DNA of 64,000 nucleotides from Yoonia sp. (GTDB taxonomy: Bacteria > Pseudomonadota > Alphaproteobacteria > Rhodobacterales > Rhodobacteraceae). Of this stretch, positions 25,131 through 34,415 are shown in pieces; the first letter of the stretch is position 1, and each line of letters starts with the position of its first letter. The notes beneath the pieces were generated by a model, which did not search any database, was not told the origin of the DNA, and was given only the letters and a program-made list of their open reading frames with translations. The translations under genes were made by a program, and so were the position numbers. Where the stretch lies: the NCBI RefSeq assembly GCF_018402175.1, contig NZ_JAGYJK010000018.1, positions 372,001 to 436,000 on the forward strand, in the 5' to 3' direction.

Positions 25131-27110
25131 TCACTGGTCCAGGAACGACCGCAATTTGCGTGACCGGCTGGGGTGCTTCAACTTCCGCAGCGCCTTCGCC
25201 TCGATCTGGCGGATGCGTTCGCGGGTAACGCTGAACTGCTGGCCGACCTCTTCGAGCGTGTGATCCGTGTTCATCCCGATCCCGAACCGCATGCGCAGCA
25301 CACGTTCTTCGCGCGGCGTGAGCGAAGCCAGCACGCGGGTCGTGGTTTCTTTCAGGTTTTCCTGAATGGCGCTGTCCAGCGGCAGGATCGCGTTCTTGTC
25401 TTCGATGAAATCGCCAAGCTGGCTGTCTTCCTCGTCACCAATCGGCGTTTCGAGCGAAATCGGTTCCTTGGCGATCTTCATCACCTTGCGGACCTTTTCC
25501 AGCGGCATTTGCAGCTTTTCGGCCAATTCCTCTGGCGTGGGTTCGCGGCCGATTTCATGCAGCATCTGGCGGCCGGTGCGGACCAGTTTGTTGATCGTCT
25601 CGATCATATGCACCGGAATCCGGATCGTGCGGGCCTGATCCGCGATGGACCGCGTGATCGCCTGCCGGATCCACCATGTCGCATAGGTGCTGAATTTATA
25701 GCCACGGCGATATTCGAATTTGTCGACGGCCTTCATCAGGCCGATATTGCCTTCTTGAATAAGATCAAGGAATTGCAGGCCGCGGTTGGTGTATTTTTTG
25801 GCGATGGAAATGACCAGACGCAGGTTCGCCTCGACCATTTCCTTTTTCGCCTGCCGCGCTTCTTTTTCGCCTTTTTGGACCTGCTGGACGATACGGCGGA
25901 ATTCGGTGATATCGACGCCGACATATTGCCCGACCTGCGCCATATCATTGCGCAATTCTTCGATCTTGTCGGTCGATTTCTCGACCAAAGCCTGCCAGCC
26001 TCGGCCCGATTTGGCGGCCATCTGTTCCAGCCAGTTCGGGTCCAATTCGCGCCCACGATATTCGTCGATGAATTCGCGGCGGTTGATACGGGCCTGATCG
26101 GCCAGTTTCACCATCGCGCTGTCGATCGACATGATCCGGCGGTTGATGCCATACAACTGATCGATCAGCGCCTCGATCCGGTTGTTGTGCAGGTGCAGCG
26201 AATTGACCAGCACCACGATTTCAGAGCGCAGCGTCTGATAGCGTTCTTCCTCTTTGACCGAAAACGACGAATCCTCGTTCAAGGTCGCGGACATCCGCGC
26301 GTCCTGCATATCGGACAGATCGGCAAAGCCGCGCGCGATAATTTCCAGCGTTTCCAGCACGCGCGGTTTCAGCGCGGCCTCCATCGCGGCCAGCGACATA
26401 TTGGCCTGATCGTCATCGTCGTCGTCATCGTCCTTGCTGATCGGGTTGCCGTCAGCATCCAATTCGCTGCCGCCATCCTCCTTGCTGTCGGACACAGAGG
26501 CGGCGGTGACGACGGTTTCAACCTCGCCCTCCTCGCCCAATTGGTTGCCAAAGGTCGTTTCAAGGTCGATCACGTCGCGCAGCAGGATGTCCTCTGACAG
26601 CAATTCGTCGCGCCAGATGGTGATCGCCTGAAAGGTCAGCGGGCTTTCACACAGGCCCAGAATCATCGTGTTGCGGCCAGCCTCGATCCGCTTGGCGATG
26701 GCGATCTCGCCTTCGCGCGACAAAAGCTCGACCGATCCCATTTCGCGCAGATACATGCGGACGGGGTCATCGGTGCGGTCCAGCTTTTCCGCCTCGGCGC
26801 CGCCGATGGTGACATCGCGCGACCCAGATACGGTGGCAATGTCGGTGCCGCCGGCGCCATCATCGCTTTCTTCTGATTCTTCTTCCTCGGTGACCTGAAT
26901 GCCCATTTCGGACAACATCGACATCACGTCCTCGATCTGATCGGACGACACCTGTTCAGGTGGCAGGACCGCGTTCAGCTGGTCATATGTAATGTAGCCG
27001 CGTTCGCGGGCATCGGCGATCATTCGCTTGACCGCGGCCTGGCTCATATCAAGACTGATATCCCCATCCTGGTCGTTGTCCTTGCGATCATCGGTGTCTT
27101 TCGCAGCCAT
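25131..27110 (-). CDS. rpoD: Primary sigma factor RpoD (sigma-70)
   Basis: A 659-residue vegetative sigma factor. The N-terminal region 1.1 is [15 protein letters not shown]... and region 1.2 is [21 protein letters not shown] long acidic non-conserved region contains a run of seven aspartates. Region 2.3-2.4 is [20 protein letters not shown], and region 4.2 is [21 protein letters not shown] chose the ATG at 27110, preceded by GGAAGG; an in-frame TTG precedes it. It follows dnaG on the same strand by about 130 bases, the remnant of the rpsU-dnaG-rpoD macromolecular synthesis operon. Confidence 0.97.
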   Translation of the reverse strand: MAAKDTDDRKDNDQDGDISLDMSQAAVKRMIADARERGYITYDQLNAVLPPEQVSSDQIEDVMSMLSEMGIQVTEEEESEESDDGAGGTDIATVSGSRDVTIGGAEAEKLDRTDDPVRMYLREMGSVELLSREGEIAIAKRIEAGRNTMILGLCESPLTFQAITIWRDELLSEDILLRDVIDLETTFGNQLGEEGEVETVVTAASVSDSKEDGGSELDADGNPISKDDDDDDDDQANMSLAAMEAALKPRVLETLEIIARGFADLSDMQDARMSATLNEDSSFSVKEEERYQTLRSEIVVLVNSLHLHNNRIEALIDQLYGINRRIMSIDSAMVKLADQARINRREFIDEYRGRELDPNWLEQMAAKSGRGWQALVEKSTDKIEELRNDMAQVGQYVGVDITEFRRIVQQVQKGEKEARQAKKEMVEANLRLVISIAKKYTNRGLQFLDLIQEGNIGLMKAVDKFEYRRGYKFSTYATWWIRQAITRSIADQARTIRIPVHMIETINKLVRTGRQMLHEIGREPTPEELAEKLQMPLEKVRKVMKIAKEPISLETPIGDEEDSQLGDFIEDKNAILPLDSAIQENLKETTTRVLASLTPREERVLRMRFGIGMNTDHTLEEVGQQFSVTRERIRQIEAKALRKLKHPSRSRKLRSFLDQ

Positions 27111-27239
27111 CAAAGGGACCCTTCCAAGTCGTCGTTACGCAGCCAGGGTGATTCGGCTGATTCGGTCATTCCCGAATCAACCCTGCATCGGCGTGAACCG
27201 CAAGCAGGCGACCGCGTGTTTTTCAGTTCTGTTGCCATG

Positions 27240-29204
27240 TCATGACCTAGGCCGGTCCTGTCCTTTGGCAAAATTGATCTGGTCGAGCAATTGGTCCAAT
27301 GCACTGCGCTCGTCCTTTTTCATTCGCGCCCCGTTGGGGCCAACCGCATATTCGGCGCGGTCCTCGTTATCGCCGCGTCCGGCCTTGTCTACCGCCGCAC
27401 TGGCCTGTGCCAGCCGCCATGTCAGCCCCTCATCGGCCAGCCCACCAAGGTCTTCGACCGCATCTTCGATCTCGCGGGCATGGCCGCGGCGGGCGGTCAG
27501 TTTCGCAAACTCCTCGGCCAGGCACAGGCGCGCGACCTCGGCCTGCCCTTTGCGGCGCACCGCGGGGCTGATTGCGACATGGCTTTGCGTCAGCAGCTTT
27601 TCAAGAGCATCTGCCCCCAGATCAGCCGAAATAGCGGTTTGCAGATCGGCATGTCCAAGATGGCGCAAAATCGCCGCCTGCAGGTCACGATGCGCCGGAT
27701 CGCGGCAATCAATGCGTTCTAGCGCATCACCGAATTCCACCGCCACACCGGGGGCGACGATCATCGTGGCCAGAATAACCGCCTCGCGCAGATGTTCCTG
27801 GCTGACGGCCCCCGCCCCCAGCATGGAATTGCGCGCCGTGGCCACGGGGCTGATCGTGCGTTTCCACGGATCGGCATTGCGCGACCATGTCCCGCCTTGG
27901 GCCCTGAGCGCGGCGGGACGGCGGGTGCTGAACAAGGCCCAGCGCATCTCTTTGATCGCCTCGCCATAATGGCTGCGAATCGATGGATCGGCGATCAGCT
28001 TGATCTTGTCACGCAGCGCCTTGTCCAAAGCGGCCTTGCGTTCGGGGCTGTCGAAAGTCTTGCCTTCGGTCTCGCGCTGCCACAACAGCTGCACCATCGG
28101 GATCGCAGCATCGAGCAGTTTTTGCATCGCGCCCGCGCCTTGCGTCTTGATCACATCATCAGGGTCCAGCCCTGCCGGCATCAGCGCAAACCGCAAGCTT
28201 TGCCCCGATTCCAACAGCGGCAGCGCAACATCGATCAACCGCATCGCGGCGCGCAGACCGGCGGTATCACCATCCAGCGCGATGATCGGCTCGGGGGCGA
28301 TCCGCCAGAGCAGGCGCAACTGATCCTCGGTGATCGCGGTGCCCAGGGGGGCCACCGTCGCGGTAAATCCCGCCTCTGCCAGCGCGATCACATCCATATA
28401 GCCTTCGGCCACGATCAAAGGCTTGCCTTTGCCCGCCGCCTCGCGCGCGGGGCCATGGTTGAACAGGCTGCGGCCCTTGTCGAACAGCGGCGTTTCGGGG
28501 GAATTGTAATATTTCGCAGGCGCGTTGGGGTCCATCGCGCGACCCCCCATCCCGATGGCGCGGCCTCGCGCATCACGGATCGGAAAGATGATCCTGCCCC
28601 GAAACCGGTCATAAGGCGCACCACCTCGGTCGCTTTCAGCGGCGATGCCCGCGGCGATCACCAGCTTGGCATCCACCCCCTGTGCGGTCAGATGCGCCAG
28701 CGCCCCGCCCTGCGCAGGTGCAAAGCCGATATCCCACCGCGCCTGCGCCTGCGCGCTCAGGCCGCGCCGTGCCAGATAATCGCGCGCCTCGGCCGCCGCC
28801 GCTGTCTGCAACTGCAACCGGTGCCACTTGATGACCTTTTCCATCACTTCGACCAGCTGGCCGCGCAGATCGGCCTTTTGCTGGGCGGCCGGGTCGCGTT
28901 CGGGCATCGGCATTCCCGCCTCGCCCGCGAGAATCTTCACCGCCTCCATGAAATCGACATTCTCGGTCTCGCGCACGAATGAAATCGCGTCACCCTTGGC
29001 GTGGCAGCCAAAGCAGTAATAATACCCTTTGCGATCATCGACGTGGAAACTGGCGCTTTTCTCTTGATGAAACGGGCATGGCGCCCAAAGATCGCCCTTG
29101 CCGGGGTTGGATTTGCGGGCGTCCCACATGACCTTGCGCCCGACGACCTGTCCAAGCGACAGCCGGTTGCGTAATTCGTCCAAAAATCCAGGTGGCAGGC
29201 TCAT
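27240..29204 (-). CDS. dnaG: DNA primase DnaG
   Basis: A 654-residue primase. The CHC2 zinc domain is at residues 30-75 (CPFHQEKSASFHVDD ... YYYCFGCHAKGD). The TOPRIM catalytic core has IVAEGYMDVIALAEAGF and EPIIALDGDTAGLRAAMRLI. The C-terminal DnaB-interacting region is Ala-rich and less conserved. It makes RNA primers at replication forks. I start at MSLPPGFLDELRNRLS (29204); the frame continues upstream through a 3'-element and soxG-proximal sequence that is not primase-like. Confidence 0.96.
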   Translation of the reverse strand: MSLPPGFLDELRNRLSLGQVVGRKVMWDARKSNPGKGDLWAPCPFHQEKSASFHVDDRKGYYYCFGCHAKGDAISFVRETENVDFMEAVKILAGEAGMPMPERDPAAQQKADLRGQLVEVMEKVIKWHRLQLQTAAAAEARDYLARRGLSAQAQARWDIGFAPAQGGALAHLTAQGVDAKLVIAAGIAAESDRGGAPYDRFRGRIIFPIRDARGRAIGMGGRAMDPNAPAKYYNSPETPLFDKGRSLFNHGPAREAAGKGKPLIVAEGYMDVIALAEAGFTATVAPLGTAITEDQLRLLWRIAPEPIIALDGDTAGLRAAMRLIDVALPLLESGQSLRFALMPAGLDPDDVIKTQGAGAMQKLLDAAIPMVQLLWQRETEGKTFDSPERKAALDKALRDKIKLIADPSIRSHYGEAIKEMRWALFSTRRPAALRAQGGTWSRNADPWKRTISPVATARNSMLGAGAVSQEHLREAVILATMIVAPGVAVEFGDALERIDCRDPAHRDLQAAILRHLGHADLQTAISADLGADALEKLLTQSHVAISPAVRRKGQAEVARLCLAEEFAKLTARRGHAREIEDAVEDLGGLADEGLTWRLAQASAAVDKAGRGDNEDRAEYAVGPNGARMKKDERSALDQLLDQINFAKGQDRPRS

Positions 29205-29270
29205 GCGCGCAGTATCCGCCTTTTGCCCCTGCTTTCCAAGGGCTGCTATCGACCGAAAAGGCCTTTGCAT

Positions 29271-29306
29271 CTTCCGAGCAAAAATATCCCCGCCGGAGGC
29301 CTCGGT
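29271..29306 (-). terminator. 3' element downstream of soxG
   Basis: On the minus strand GCCTCCGGCGGGGATATTTTT follows the soxG stop by about 15 bases. An outer CCGAG/CTCGG pair flanks it. It shares its core with the rpoH terminator and the other dispersed 3' elements. The hairpin itself is short, so efficiency is uncertain. Confidence 0.55.
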
Positions 29307-29319
29307 CAGACGCGCAGCG

Positions 29320-29862
29320 TCAGGCCGATCCGCGCGCCGCCAGCCCCGCCATCGCCTCTTGCAGATCATGCACCAATGACGCCGCCATTGACCGCATCAC
29401 CATCACCTCGAACGCCTGCGCACCGGTGCGGGTGATGCTGACCGGCAAATGGCCCAGCAGGCTGCGGGCGGTATGGTTGATCTTGAACGCGCTGACGCGC
29501 AGATCAAGCGGGACCAGCCGCGCCAGCACCGCCTCGCCCCCCGCCCCCGCGATCTCCAGCGCGGCATAACCGTCGGATTGATCCGTGACCGCCGCCAGCC
29601 CGTCCAGCATGACAGGCGCGCTGACGATCCACGCATCATGGCCGATCCATTGGCAGATCACATCGCCCGCAATGGTCCGCCGCCCAACGGCGGGCAGGCT
29701 CAGGCCAAGCTGCGATTTGATCGCCGCCGATACCGGCTTGTGCTGGCCACGATAGGGGGCAATGGAAAACAGCGTCTCGTGCGTGAGCTCGGTGCAGGTC
29801 ACATCGCCTGTCTGCAACGGCAACAGATCGCCAAAAGCGCCAAGTGCGATCAATCTAGCCAC
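29320..29862 (-). CDS. soxG: Sarcosine oxidase gamma subunit SoxG
   Basis: A 180-residue subunit of heterotetrameric sarcosine oxidase. It has TELTHETLFSIAPYRGQHKP and DVICQWIGHDAWIVSAPVML, then SLLGHLPVSITRTGAQAFEV, the SoxG/GcvT-like fold. The best start is a GTG at 29862 with AAGGAGG ideally placed; it overlaps the soxA 3' end by 8 bases. A frame running 21 codons further upstream lacks family similarity. It closes the soxBDAG operon and is followed by a 3' element. Confidence 0.9.
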   Translation of the reverse strand: MARLIALGAFGDLLPLQTGDVTCTELTHETLFSIAPYRGQHKPVSAAIKSQLGLSLPAVGRRTIAGDVICQWIGHDAWIVSAPVMLDGLAAVTDQSDGYAALEIAGAGGEAVLARLVPLDLRVSAFKINHTARSLLGHLPVSITRTGAQAFEVMVMRSMAASLVHDLQEAMAGLAARGSA

Positions 29863-32752
29863 GGGCGCGTCCTCCTTCGGGGTCGACGAACACCGGATGG
29901 CAGACCTCGGCCAATGTATCCACACCGCGCAAATGGTCGACCATGCGGATCACCTCGCCATACCTTTCGGGGCCGTTTTTCAGAAACCCAAGCCCCAGAT
30001 AACAATCCAGCGTCGGCGAATAACAGGCCGAAGTGACATAGCCCTGATCATTGGCGGTCACGGCCTTGGCGTCTTTGGCAAACAGATGCGCGCCCGCGGT
30101 CAGACGCCGCCCTTCTTCTACCGCACGCAGACCGACCAGCCGTTCGCGGGCAGGGTCCAGCAGACCGGGACGCCGGGATGCGGCTTGCCCGACACAATCT
30201 TTCGCGGTGCTGACCATCCCCGCCAGCCCCAGATCATACGCCGTGGTGCGCCCGTGCAGTTCGGCATGGGTCAACAGGCCCTTTTCAATGCGCAGGACAT
30301 TCAGCGCCTCTAACCCGTAAGGGCCACCGCCCAAGGTGCGGGCCTGCGCCACCAATTGCCGAAACAGGCTTTCGCCGTAGCGCGCAGGCACCGCGATCTC
30401 GTAGGCAGTTTCACCCGAAAACGAAATCCGGAACAGCCGCCCCGCCACACCGCCGATACCTACAGCGCCACAAGCCATGAAAGGCCAATCCTCATCGGTA
30501 ATCTGGTCATCCAGCACGGTGTTCAGCAGCACCTGCGCGCGGGGTCCGGCCACGGCAAACTGCGCCCAATGATCCGTCACCGACACGATGCGCGCATCCA
30601 GATCGGGGCGCAGCACCTGCCCTGCGAATTCCAGATGGCGCATCACCTGCCCTGCCGCAGCCGTCGTCGTGGTGATCACAAAATGATCTGGCGCCAGACA
30701 CGCGGCGGTCCCGTCATCCATCACGAACCCGTCCTCGCGCAGCATCAGCCCGTAACGTACGCGCCCGACCTTCAGGGTCGACATGCGGTTGGTATAGACG
30801 AAATCCAAAAGTGCTGCTGCATCAGGCCCCTGCACGTCGATCTTGCCCAAGGTGGACACGTCGCAAACGCCAACAACATTGCGCACATAGTTCACTTCAC
30901 GGTCGCAGGATTGGCGCCAGCTGACGTCGCCTTCCAGCGGGAAATAGCTGGGGCGATACCATAGCCCCGCCTCGATCATCGGCGCGCGCGCGGCAACACT
31001 CGCGTGATGCGATGTCATCAGGCGGCTGGGGGCAAACCCTTTGCCCTGCCCGCCTGCGCCCATCGCGGCGATACTGACCGGGACGAAAGGCGGACGGAAG
31101 GTCGTGGTCCCGGTCTCAGGGATGCCGCGCCCGGTCAGATCGGCCAGCACAGCAAGCGCCAGCACGTTCGAGGATTTGCCCTGATCGGGTGCCATGCCTT
31201 GGGTGGTATAGCGTTTCATATGCTCGACGCTGCGCATGTTTTCCTGTGCCGACAGCGCGATGTCCTTGGTCGTCACATCATTCTGGAAATCGACCCATTT
31301 GCGCCCCTTTCCGGGCGTTTCCCACAGCGGCGCAATCGCATAGGCGCGAGCCTCGGCCATGGGCAGCGTCACCTCGGGTGTGAACCCGAGGCCACGGGCG
31401 ATCTCTGCGGCCACCGCGGCCCCGTCGCGCAGACAGGCTGCGGTGTCAAAGACACCGTGACACGCCCCTGCCACCGCCATGCCGGGGATCGCGTCAGGGC
31501 TTGGCACAAAGGCTGCGATATCTTCGCGCCACTGGGGCCGTCCGTTCATGTGACAGGTTAGATGCAACGACGGGTTCCAGCCGCCGGATATGGCCAAACA
31601 ATCAGTCTGGATCACACGGGTGCCGCCCTGATGGGTCACCGTGATGCTGGTCAGACCCAGCCTGCCGGTCGTCGTCGTGACGCTGCCACCGGTATAGACC
31701 GGATAATCCGCCGTGACCTGCACATCAGCGCGGGCATCGATCAGCCCCGCGATCTTGATCCCCGCCGCCGCCAGATCGCGCGCGGTGCGGTGCGCGTCAT
31801 CGTTGTTGCCAAAGACCGTGACCGACCGGCCGGGTGCCACACCCCAGCGGGTGACATAGGCCCGCACCGCCCCCGCCAGCATGATGCCGGGCCGGTCATT
31901 GTCAGGAAACGCGATAGGGCGTTCCAGCGCACCCGCACACAGCACCGAGCGTTTGGCCACGATCCGCCAGAAACACTCAACCGGCGCATCCGCACCCACG
32001 ATGCGTTCCAGCGCGCCATAGGTGCCTTGGTCATAGGCACCGGTCACGGTCGTGCGCGTCATCAGCCGCACATTGGGCAGCGCGCGCAATTGCGCCAGCA
32101 CATCCGCAACCCACAGGGCGGCAGGCCTGCCATCCACATCCTCGACCTCGCGCAGCAGACGGCCGCCCATGGCGCTGTCCTCATCGGCAAGGATCACATC
32201 GACACCCGCCCGCCCTGCGGTCAGTGCCGCCATCAGCCCCGCAGGCCCCGCCCCGATCACCAGCAGATCGCAAAAGGCAAAGGCCTTTTCATAACGCTCA
32301 GCATTGGCCTCACCACTCAACCGGCCAAGGCCCGCCGCGCGGCGGATCACCGGCTCATAGAGCCTTTCCCAGAACGACGCAGGCCACATGAAGGTCTTGT
32401 AATAAAACCCCGCCCCCAGAAACGGCGACAAAAGGTCATTCACCGCCAGCGCATCATGGCGCAGGCTGGGCCAGGCGTTCTGGCTGAACACCTCCAGCCC
32501 CTCGGACACTTCGACCATGGTCGCGCGCCGGTTCGGGTCCTGTGCGGCACCGCGCCCGACCGTGACCAGCGCGTTCGGTTCTTCGGACCCCGCCGTCAGC
32601 ACGCCGCGCGGGCGGTGGTATTTGAATGAGCGGCCCATCAGCCTGATCCCGCTGGCCAGCAGCGCGGCAGTGACCGGTTCGCCCGGCACGCCCTGCACGG
32701 GTTTGCCGTCAAAGGTAAAGGTCACGGTCTGGCCAGGGTTGCGCAGCCTCAT
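29855..32752 (-). CDS. soxA: Sarcosine oxidase alpha subunit SoxA
   Basis: A 965-residue flavoprotein subunit. The N-terminal 2Fe-2S-like domain (GKPVQGVPGEPVTAALLASG) is followed by an NAD-binding FAD/NAD fold (LLVIGAGPAGLMAALTAGRA). The C-terminal GcvT/aminomethyltransferase-like half binds tetrahydrofolate (VCDVSTLGKIDVQGPDAAAL; FSGETAYEIAVPARYGESLF). The complex oxidises sarcosine to glycine, formaldehyde (captured as methylene-THF) and H2O2. The ATG at 32752 overlaps the soxD stop (ATGA). Longer upstream frames are not family-like. Confidence 0.95.
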   Translation of the reverse strand: MRLRNPGQTVTFTFDGKPVQGVPGEPVTAALLASGIRLMGRSFKYHRPRGVLTAGSEEPNALVTVGRGAAQDPNRRATMVEVSEGLEVFSQNAWPSLRHDALAVNDLLSPFLGAGFYYKTFMWPASFWERLYEPVIRRAAGLGRLSGEANAERYEKAFAFCDLLVIGAGPAGLMAALTAGRAGVDVILADEDSAMGGRLLREVEDVDGRPAALWVADVLAQLRALPNVRLMTRTTVTGAYDQGTYGALERIVGADAPVECFWRIVAKRSVLCAGALERPIAFPDNDRPGIMLAGAVRAYVTRWGVAPGRSVTVFGNNDDAHRTARDLAAAGIKIAGLIDARADVQVTADYPVYTGGSVTTTTGRLGLTSITVTHQGGTRVIQTDCLAISGGWNPSLHLTCHMNGRPQWREDIAAFVPSPDAIPGMAVAGACHGVFDTAACLRDGAAVAAEIARGLGFTPEVTLPMAEARAYAIAPLWETPGKGRKWVDFQNDVTTKDIALSAQENMRSVEHMKRYTTQGMAPDQGKSSNVLALAVLADLTGRGIPETGTTTFRPPFVPVSIAAMGAGGQGKGFAPSRLMTSHHASVAARAPMIEAGLWYRPSYFPLEGDVSWRQSCDREVNYVRNVVGVCDVSTLGKIDVQGPDAAALLDFVYTNRMSTLKVGRVRYGLMLREDGFVMDDGTAACLAPDHFVITTTTAAAGQVMRHLEFAGQVLRPDLDARIVSVTDHWAQFAVAGPRAQVLLNTVLDDQITDEDWPFMACGAVGIGGVAGRLFRISFSGETAYEIAVPARYGESLFRQLVAQARTLGGGPYGLEALNVLRIEKGLLTHAELHGRTTAYDLGLAGMVSTAKDCVGQAASRRPGLLDPARERLVGLRAVEEGRRLTAGAHLFAKDAKAVTANDQGYVTSACYSPTLDCYLGLGFLKNGPERYGEVIRMVDHLRGVDTLAEVCHPVFVDPEGGRARG

Positions 32753-33012
32753 GATGCGGCCTTTTGCGCAAGCGTCGCGCCATGAACCGCATGGGACAGC
32801 GTGTTGCGCGCCACGACGATCCATGCGCCACAGCCTGCCTCGTGATACCACAGATCGCGGGTGTCGCCGGCGGGGTTGTCGCGGTTATGCAGGTAATCAT
32901 CCCAGGCGTCAGGCCCCGCATCAGCTGCGGGGCGGGTGATCGCCACGGCATCGCCCATATAATAAAACTCGCGCCGGTCGCGTTGGCCGCAATGGGGGCA
33001 GTTAATCCGCAT
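32749..33012 (-). CDS. soxD: Sarcosine oxidase delta subunit SoxD
   Basis: An 87-residue zinc-binding subunit: MRINCPHCGQRDRREFYYMG (CxxC) and the paired ligands in WYHEAGCGAWIVVARNT (H...C). Both motifs and the length are typical of SoxD. It lies between soxB and soxA and overlaps soxA by 4 bases. The 45-base gap to soxB holds a short stretch resembling a degenerate copy of the dispersed 3' tail (TTTCTTCAAAATACTC). Confidence 0.95.
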   Translation of the reverse strand: MRINCPHCGQRDRREFYYMGDAVAITRPAADAGPDAWDDYLHNRDNPAGDTRDLWYHEAGCGAWIVVARNTLSHAVHGATLAQKAAS

Positions 33013-33057
33013 GATCCGCCTTCATTCTCATTTCTTCAAAATACTCATTTCCTGCGC

Positions 33058-34311
33058 TCAATGCAGGTTATGCTGCGACCCGGTGCCTTCTTCGTCCATC
33101 AACCCGACCCCGGTGCGGAACCGATCCAGCCGGAATTTCGCCGCCGTTGCATGGGGCTGGCCGGTCGCCATCAGATGCGCAAAGGCAAAGCCCGAGGCGG
33201 GCACAGCCTTGAACCCGCCATAGCACCAGCCGCAGTCAATGAACAAACCCTTGGTCGGCGTTGTGTCGATGATCGGACTGCCGTCGGGGGTCATGTCCAT
33301 GATCCCGCCCCATGACCGCAACACACGGGCCTTGCCGATCATCGGCATCAGGGTCATCGCGGCCTCCATCACATGTTCGGCCATCGGCAGATTGCCGCGC
33401 GCGGCGTAAGAGGCGTAGAAATCCAGATCGCCGCCAAAGACCAACCCGCCCTTGTCAGACTGGCTGATATAGAAATGGCCCATGCCGAAACTGACGACAT
33501 GGTCGATCACGGGTTTCAGCCCCTCGGTCACAAAGGCCTGCAACACATGGCTTTCGATCGGCAGGCGCATCCCCGCCATCGCCGCGACCTGCCCTGATCG
33601 GCCTGCAGTGACGATGCCCACCTTGCGCGCCCTGATCGGGCCGCGCGTGGTCTGCACGCCGGTCACGACGCCGTTTTCGATGTCGATGCCGGTGACTTCG
33701 CAATTCTGGATCAGATCGACGCCGCGCTGGTCGGCACCGCGCGCATAGCCCCAGGCCACCGCGTCATGGCGTGCCGTGCCGCCACGCGGGTGATATAGGC
33801 CGCCATAGATCGGGAACCGGGCATTGTCGAAATCGAGATAGGGCAGATGGCTGCGCACGCCTTCGCGGTCCAGCAGGATCGCATCATCACCTTGATTGAT
33901 CATCGCATTGCCGCGCCGCACAAAGGCATCACGCTGGCCGTCAGAATGGAACAGGTTGATCAGCCCGCGTTGCGAATGCATCACGTTGTAATTGAGATCC
34001 TGTTCCATCCGCTCCCACAGCTTGAGCGAATGCGAATAGAATTCCTGATTGCCCGGCAGGAAATAATTGGCGCGCACGATGGTGGTGTTGCGCCCGATAT
34101 TGCCGCCGCCGATATGGCCTTTTTCCAGCACGGCGATATTGGTCAGCCCGTGTTCACGGGCAAGGTAATAGGCCGTGGCCAACCCATGTCCGCCACCGCC
34201 GATGATGATCGCGTCATAGCGCGGTTTGGGCGCGGGGTCGCGCCACAGCGGTTTCCAGCCTTTCTGGCCGAACAACCCTTCCTTGATGATCTGAAACCCC
34301 GAATAGCCCAT
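33058..34311 (-). CDS. soxB: Sarcosine oxidase beta subunit SoxB
   Basis: A 417-residue FAD/FMN subunit starting MGYSGFQIIKEGLFGQKGWK. The dinucleotide-binding motif is IIIGGGGHGLATAYYLAREH. TIVRANYFLPGNQEFYSHSL and SWGGIMDMTPDGSPIIDTTP are characteristic of the DAO-type SoxB. It carries the sarcosine oxidation site. It is first in soxBDAG. The upstream 100 bases include a 26-bp perfect palindrome (34380-34405) next to the gdhA stop. Confidence 0.96.
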   Translation of the reverse strand: MGYSGFQIIKEGLFGQKGWKPLWRDPAPKPRYDAIIIGGGGHGLATAYYLAREHGLTNIAVLEKGHIGGGNIGRNTTIVRANYFLPGNQEFYSHSLKLWERMEQDLNYNVMHSQRGLINLFHSDGQRDAFVRRGNAMINQGDDAILLDREGVRSHLPYLDFDNARFPIYGGLYHPRGGTARHDAVAWGYARGADQRGVDLIQNCEVTGIDIENGVVTGVQTTRGPIRARKVGIVTAGRSGQVAAMAGMRLPIESHVLQAFVTEGLKPVIDHVVSFGMGHFYISQSDKGGLVFGGDLDFYASYAARGNLPMAEHVMEAAMTLMPMIGKARVLRSWGGIMDMTPDGSPIIDTTPTKGLFIDCGWCYGGFKAVPASGFAFAHLMATGQPHATAAKFRLDRFRTGVGLMDEEGTGSQHNLH

Positions 34312-34379
34312 GCCCTGCCCCTTGCCGCGCCAGCCCGACTCTAGCCGATTGGCGGCAGACCGAAAGGGCAAATGCGGGT

Positions 34380-34405
34380 GTAAGGTGGATCATGATCCAC
34401 CTTAC
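34380..34405. repeat. Perfect 26-bp palindrome between soxB and gdhA
   Basis: GTAAGGTGGATCA is followed immediately by its exact reverse complement TGATCCACCTTAC. It starts 11 bases beyond the gdhA stop and 69 bases upstream of soxB. It could fold as a transcript-end hairpin for gdhA or serve as an operator for soxB. It resembles the GTAGGGTGCG palindrome after parE. There is no T-run. Confidence 0.8.
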
Positions 34406-34415
34406 GTTTCAGCCC

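Noticed and set aside
26400-26450. Run of GTC/ATC triplets as a possible simple repeat
   Set aside because: It encodes the acidic aspartate run in the non-conserved region of RpoD, common in the family.
25173-26597. Plus-strand open frame of 474 codons
   Set aside because: It is antisense to rpoD and mirrors its conserved regions; no ribosome-binding site or domain is seen.
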